A model generated the notes under the pieces. That model saw only the letters and a list, made by a program, of their open reading frames with translations, was not told where the DNA came from and did no database searches. This document shows, one piece after another, positions 32,471 through 64,000 of a stretch of 64,000 nt of DNA; the first letter of the stretch is position 1, and each line of letters begins with the position of its first letter. Origin of the DNA: Macrocystis pyrifera (taxonomy: Eukaryota; Sar; Phaeophyceae; Laminariales; Laminariaceae); the NCBI GenBank assembly GCA_031763025.1, contig JASSKH010000029.1, forward strand, positions 7,821,121-7,885,120, given 5' to 3'. Made by a program: the position numbers and the translations under genes.

Positions 32471-33880
32471 ACACAGGATTTCACGCCACGGACAGAGATA
32501 ATCGATTCCTACTTCCATTATCTAGAATTTTTCAGAGAAATATCAGATACTTGGTACGATAGATTCCCGATCTTTGTATGATCTAGCTCATCATGTTGCC
32601 GGGGCAGGAGCCGTGTGCTCTGCACCATCTAGCATATGCTCCTCCCTGGGTTGGATCTGTTCTGCACAGATCCCGTACAGATCCTGCACAGCAGTAGAAT
32701 ACAGTACATACAAAACGGTAGACTATTAATAGTATCTAGATGATCTATCTGCAGGGATGTGTCGGGGACGGCACAGGCTACGGTGTAGAGGTGCGCACCA
32801 TTTTTTTTTTTTTTTCGGAGGTTCTTCACTTGATTATATGAATCACAGGGACTCTATCTTTACATACATCGCCCAAACCAACAACTGATTTTGGAACAAA
32901 GAAAAAAGAAAAAAGCAATGAAAAGAGCAACCCGATGAAAATCCTACCTGGTATCATACTGACAACAAACAGTTGTATGTCGGAAAAAAAATCACATCGA
33001 AATAAAAGGAGAATGAATAATGGCCGTTCCGACGATTTTCGGTTACACATACATAAAACCCGTTTCGGGGTCTTCAGAGGGGGGAAATTGACGCCAAAAA
33101 GTGACTTACGATCGCAGCGACGTCCACCGCGTGGTTGGGGCATGATACAATGGTTGGTGTCCTGGTGGACAATAGTTGAATGGATGCAAGGAGGTCGTAC
33201 GGCACGGGCACAGCAAACAATGATCCCACCTGTTACGTACGTCTGGACCGTCACGTCGCCCGTGGACAGTTGGTGACAGCATAAAATATATACATGTTAT
33301 TTTGTTTCGGTCGCTCTTTCTTGAGGGGTCTCAAAACAGGGTCAAGGAGCACCCACCCTGCCATTCAGAAAATAAACAATCTGCTGTGTATAGCCGAAAA
33401 GCGCGGTATGCAGCCCTGTAATAATATCGTAAGCAGCATCACGGATTTATTTATTTCCTTTTTAAATCCGAATTTCTCCAAGGCGCTGCCGCGTATTTCT
33501 ACCACGCACCACTTTTTGGACGGAAATATAATGATCGTTTGTACATAAATATGAATACGATTCTGTCCTTCTAGAGTGGTACGGCATGAGCTCGTAGCCG
33601 CTTAGGTTAATATAGCCTTGATTCAGCTCGCGCCTCATAGACTCGCAGCCCACAGCTCACACATCTTGACTGCCGTCGTCCCCCAATCTCTCCAGCAGCA
33701 GCCGGGCTGGTGCGCTGTAGGTCACCGTACGGTGTGAATAGAAGTCGTCACGTTGATCTTCGTTGTTTATTTTCCTCCCCTCCCTCCCTCCCTCCCTACG
33801 GTAAATACCAAGAGGGTTTCAAAATGAAAGGGGCGTTTACACCCCCCCACATAGCTGCAGACGCTTCCTCCACCTCGCCA
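32471..33880. other. Non-genic stretch
   Basis: 32590-32700 belongs to the dispersed CAGATCC...CACAGATCC family. A-runs at 32800. No supported exon. TACCTGGTA at 32945. Confidence 0.35.
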
Positions 33881-34079
33881 ATTAAGGTATCCCCACCCCC
33901 GCCCCCCTCACCTAACACCTCACGTTTCGCTTCGAGCTTGGTGCAAGCAATGCCTGCCTGGTCGGTGAAAACCCGACGTGTTCCGTCCCGGCATTGTAGG
34001 GACGCAAGAGTCTATGGTCATACGACTACAATATTAAGACCACGCATAACATGAGCGCACCCCCCACCCCCCCCCCGCG
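33881..34079 (+). mobile_element. SINE-like element, C-tailed, 5'-truncated
   Basis: Body from ACACCTCACG through GTCTATGGTCATACGACTAC. Ends ATGAGCGCACCCCCCACCCC followed by a C-run. Confidence 0.75.
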
Positions 34080-34839
34080 AGCAACATGATGCCGAGAGTA
34101 CGCCCTCAGGAACCGATGTCTAACTCAATAAAACGGGACAGTGTTACCCAAATGGAGAACGAGATGCAACTAGAAACAGGGAGGCTGGCGTAACGAGGCT
34201 GGATTTCGTGTTCAGGTTGTGTGAAGTGTTTGCTCGCTCGGGCTGGGGTTCTGTTTCACACCGGGGCCAACGATGTGTGTTCTGCATCACCTTCGGCACA
34301 CTGCTGCGCACGAAAAGCCGCGTCGGAAAACAGTGATCGTTTCCTGGAAAATCAAAAGCTCCATGTCAGTCTCAAACTCAACCTCAGCCCTCTCAAAGCC
34401 AACTGCTCGTGTTTCTTGCGGCGCTCTCGTATACCACCTCAGCCCGCCTTTGGTTGCGATACAAAAACAAATTCGCTACGAAAATCATCGCATCATACAG
34501 TATCATGAGAGGGTATAGGGAGGAAGGACGTCAAACGAACTATCGAATTCGGTATGACGCGGCACCGTTCAACGAAAAAAACAAAACGAAAAACAGAAAC
34601 ATCAAACAGCAGAAAAAATGTCCGGATGCCAGGGGATGATCGAGAGGGGAAAAAACGCGTCCGATGCGATCTAATCGGAAAAAAAAAAAAAACGATATTT
34701 CAATATATCGAAAAATGCGATACGACATATCGAAAATTCGATATTCCGACATACAAAAAAAATCGCTACGGTACATACCTGGTAACGATGCACGATATCC
34801 AATTCTACTTGCAGTCATAGGTGCCCTCTTCTGCTGTGT
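34080..34839. other. Non-genic stretch, then TATCGA-rich palindromic sequence
   Basis: 34650-34790 is rich in ATATCGAAAA/TTCGATAT self-complementary units, matching 35010-35170 on the other side of the exon copy. Confidence 0.45.
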
Positions 34840-34963
34840 TTCTCGCACGGGGGCTACACCACCACTTGTGTCTTGGGCTACACTGCCAATTGCTAGTAGA
34901 AGATTCCTCAGGAATTCCACCACCACTTCCTTTGCGTTGGCGTCCGTGCTGCTACTACTGTAG
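34840..34963 (-). pseudogene. Diverged copy of the big gene's last exon
   Basis: The minus strand reads STDANAKEVVVEFLRNLLLA, against MDSDAKEVVVLLRKLLAL of the real last exon at 35255-35377. Homology extends past the stop codon. No AG acceptor gives the phase the preceding exon needs, so it looks unused. Confidence 0.6.
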
Positions 34964-35009
34964 ACTCAATCGCATCGAAAGATCGCTCTATACGTATCGC
35001 GTTTTTATT

Positions 35010-35170
35010 TCTGATACGGTATGATATATCGGAAATTCAACATTTCGATATATCGATTTTTTTATACGATATGATGTATCGAATTTTTCGATATCTCGAT
35101 ATGTACTTCGATACATCCACATTCTCGATATATCGAATGATGGAAACTTTCGATACTGATATCCAACACC
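35010..35170. repeat. TATCGA-rich inverted repeats
   Basis: Dense ATATATCGAT/TATCGAATTTTTCGATA palindromes between the last exon and its copy. Confidence 0.75.
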
Positions 35171-35254
35171 AATCGTATCGTATTCGGAGGCGTCCTTTAC
35201 GTTTAATACTGCCTGCTGTGTCTGGCGTGCTGCGGCTATAGACTAAGGAACTAT

Positions 35255-63591
<28,337 letters not shown>

Positions 63592-64000
63592 CTGCCGGGA
63601 GGGAGAAAGAAGAGAGGAAGGCGAAAAATGAAAAAAAAAAAAAAAAAAAAAAACAGAGCGAAGCGAACCCCCCCCCCCCGACACAAGTAACTAAAGTATA
63701 GCAAAAAATGCAAAACCAGAACAAGAAAAATTCTAAAACAGGAACAAAAAAAAAAAGAGCAAGGACAGGAACGACAGAAACAAGACTGGACGAAACACGG
63801 ATCGGAGTCCAGGGACGGTTTCGAACGCCCCCCCCCCCCCCCGCCCCCCCTCCCCCTCTTCTCTCTACCGAGGCGATACACACCTACAATCGACTCCCCC
63901 CCACACTCGCCACCGGCCGTCCAATGCGGCCAACAGCTACAACGAACAGCGATGATAGCGCGAAATCGCCCCGAGAAATGAAACACGCAGCGTTAGGATC
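63592..64000. other. Upstream intron of the large gene
   Basis: A-run 63630-63652, C-runs at 63669 and 63829. No exon recognised. Confidence 0.4.

Overview
This window is eukaryotic nuclear DNA with low gene density. Short GC-rich exons (80-410 bp) with ordinary GT-AG junctions are separated by kilobase introns full of simple repeats, minisatellites, MITEs and retroelement ends. The exon/intron style, the abundance of microsatellites and the Ala/Gly/Ser-rich proteins suggest a stramenopile alga, perhaps a brown alga. This is an inference; no rRNA or standard marker gene is present to settle it.

Left part (1-34 kb): a run of small candidate genes and repeats. Three neighbouring repeat-protein candidates lie at 5.4-10.2 kb. 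The clearest (6367-7411, minus) has eight copies of an NPFRA(L/F)xSWRxKH motif joined by Asn/Ser/Gly-rich linkers. Other candidates are a membrane-protein terminal exon (11669-11962), a CxxC/HxxC zinc-finger gene with a CTG-rich intron (13194-15439), a membrane-anchored fragment (17495-18329), a small membrane protein (21866-22183, minus) and a terminal exon (26138-26394). Two hAT-like foldback elements with internal GGGTC minisatellites lie at 10.5 and 26.4 kb.

Right part (35-64 kb): one minus-strand gene whose twelve recognisable exons can be joined in a single open frame from 63591 to a stop at 35255. It continues upstream of the window. It codes for about 640 visible residues of an unrecognised, Ala/Gly/Met-rich, mostly helical protein. 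Its introns carry most of the mobile elements and satellites of the right half. A diverged copy of its last exon lies just downstream of it.

Mobile DNA: about 30 copies or pieces of a ~108-bp MITE with TTACGGGGG termini. One MITE inserted into another shows a TA target duplication. There are at least two tRNA-derived SINE families, and a LINE with a SINE-like partner that share a 3' tail. Most copies of both end in GAGTAC followed by poly(C). A palindromic 9-mer, TACCWGGTA, is strongly over-represented in noncoding DNA. I saw no CRISPR array, operon, rRNA or convincing functional tRNA.
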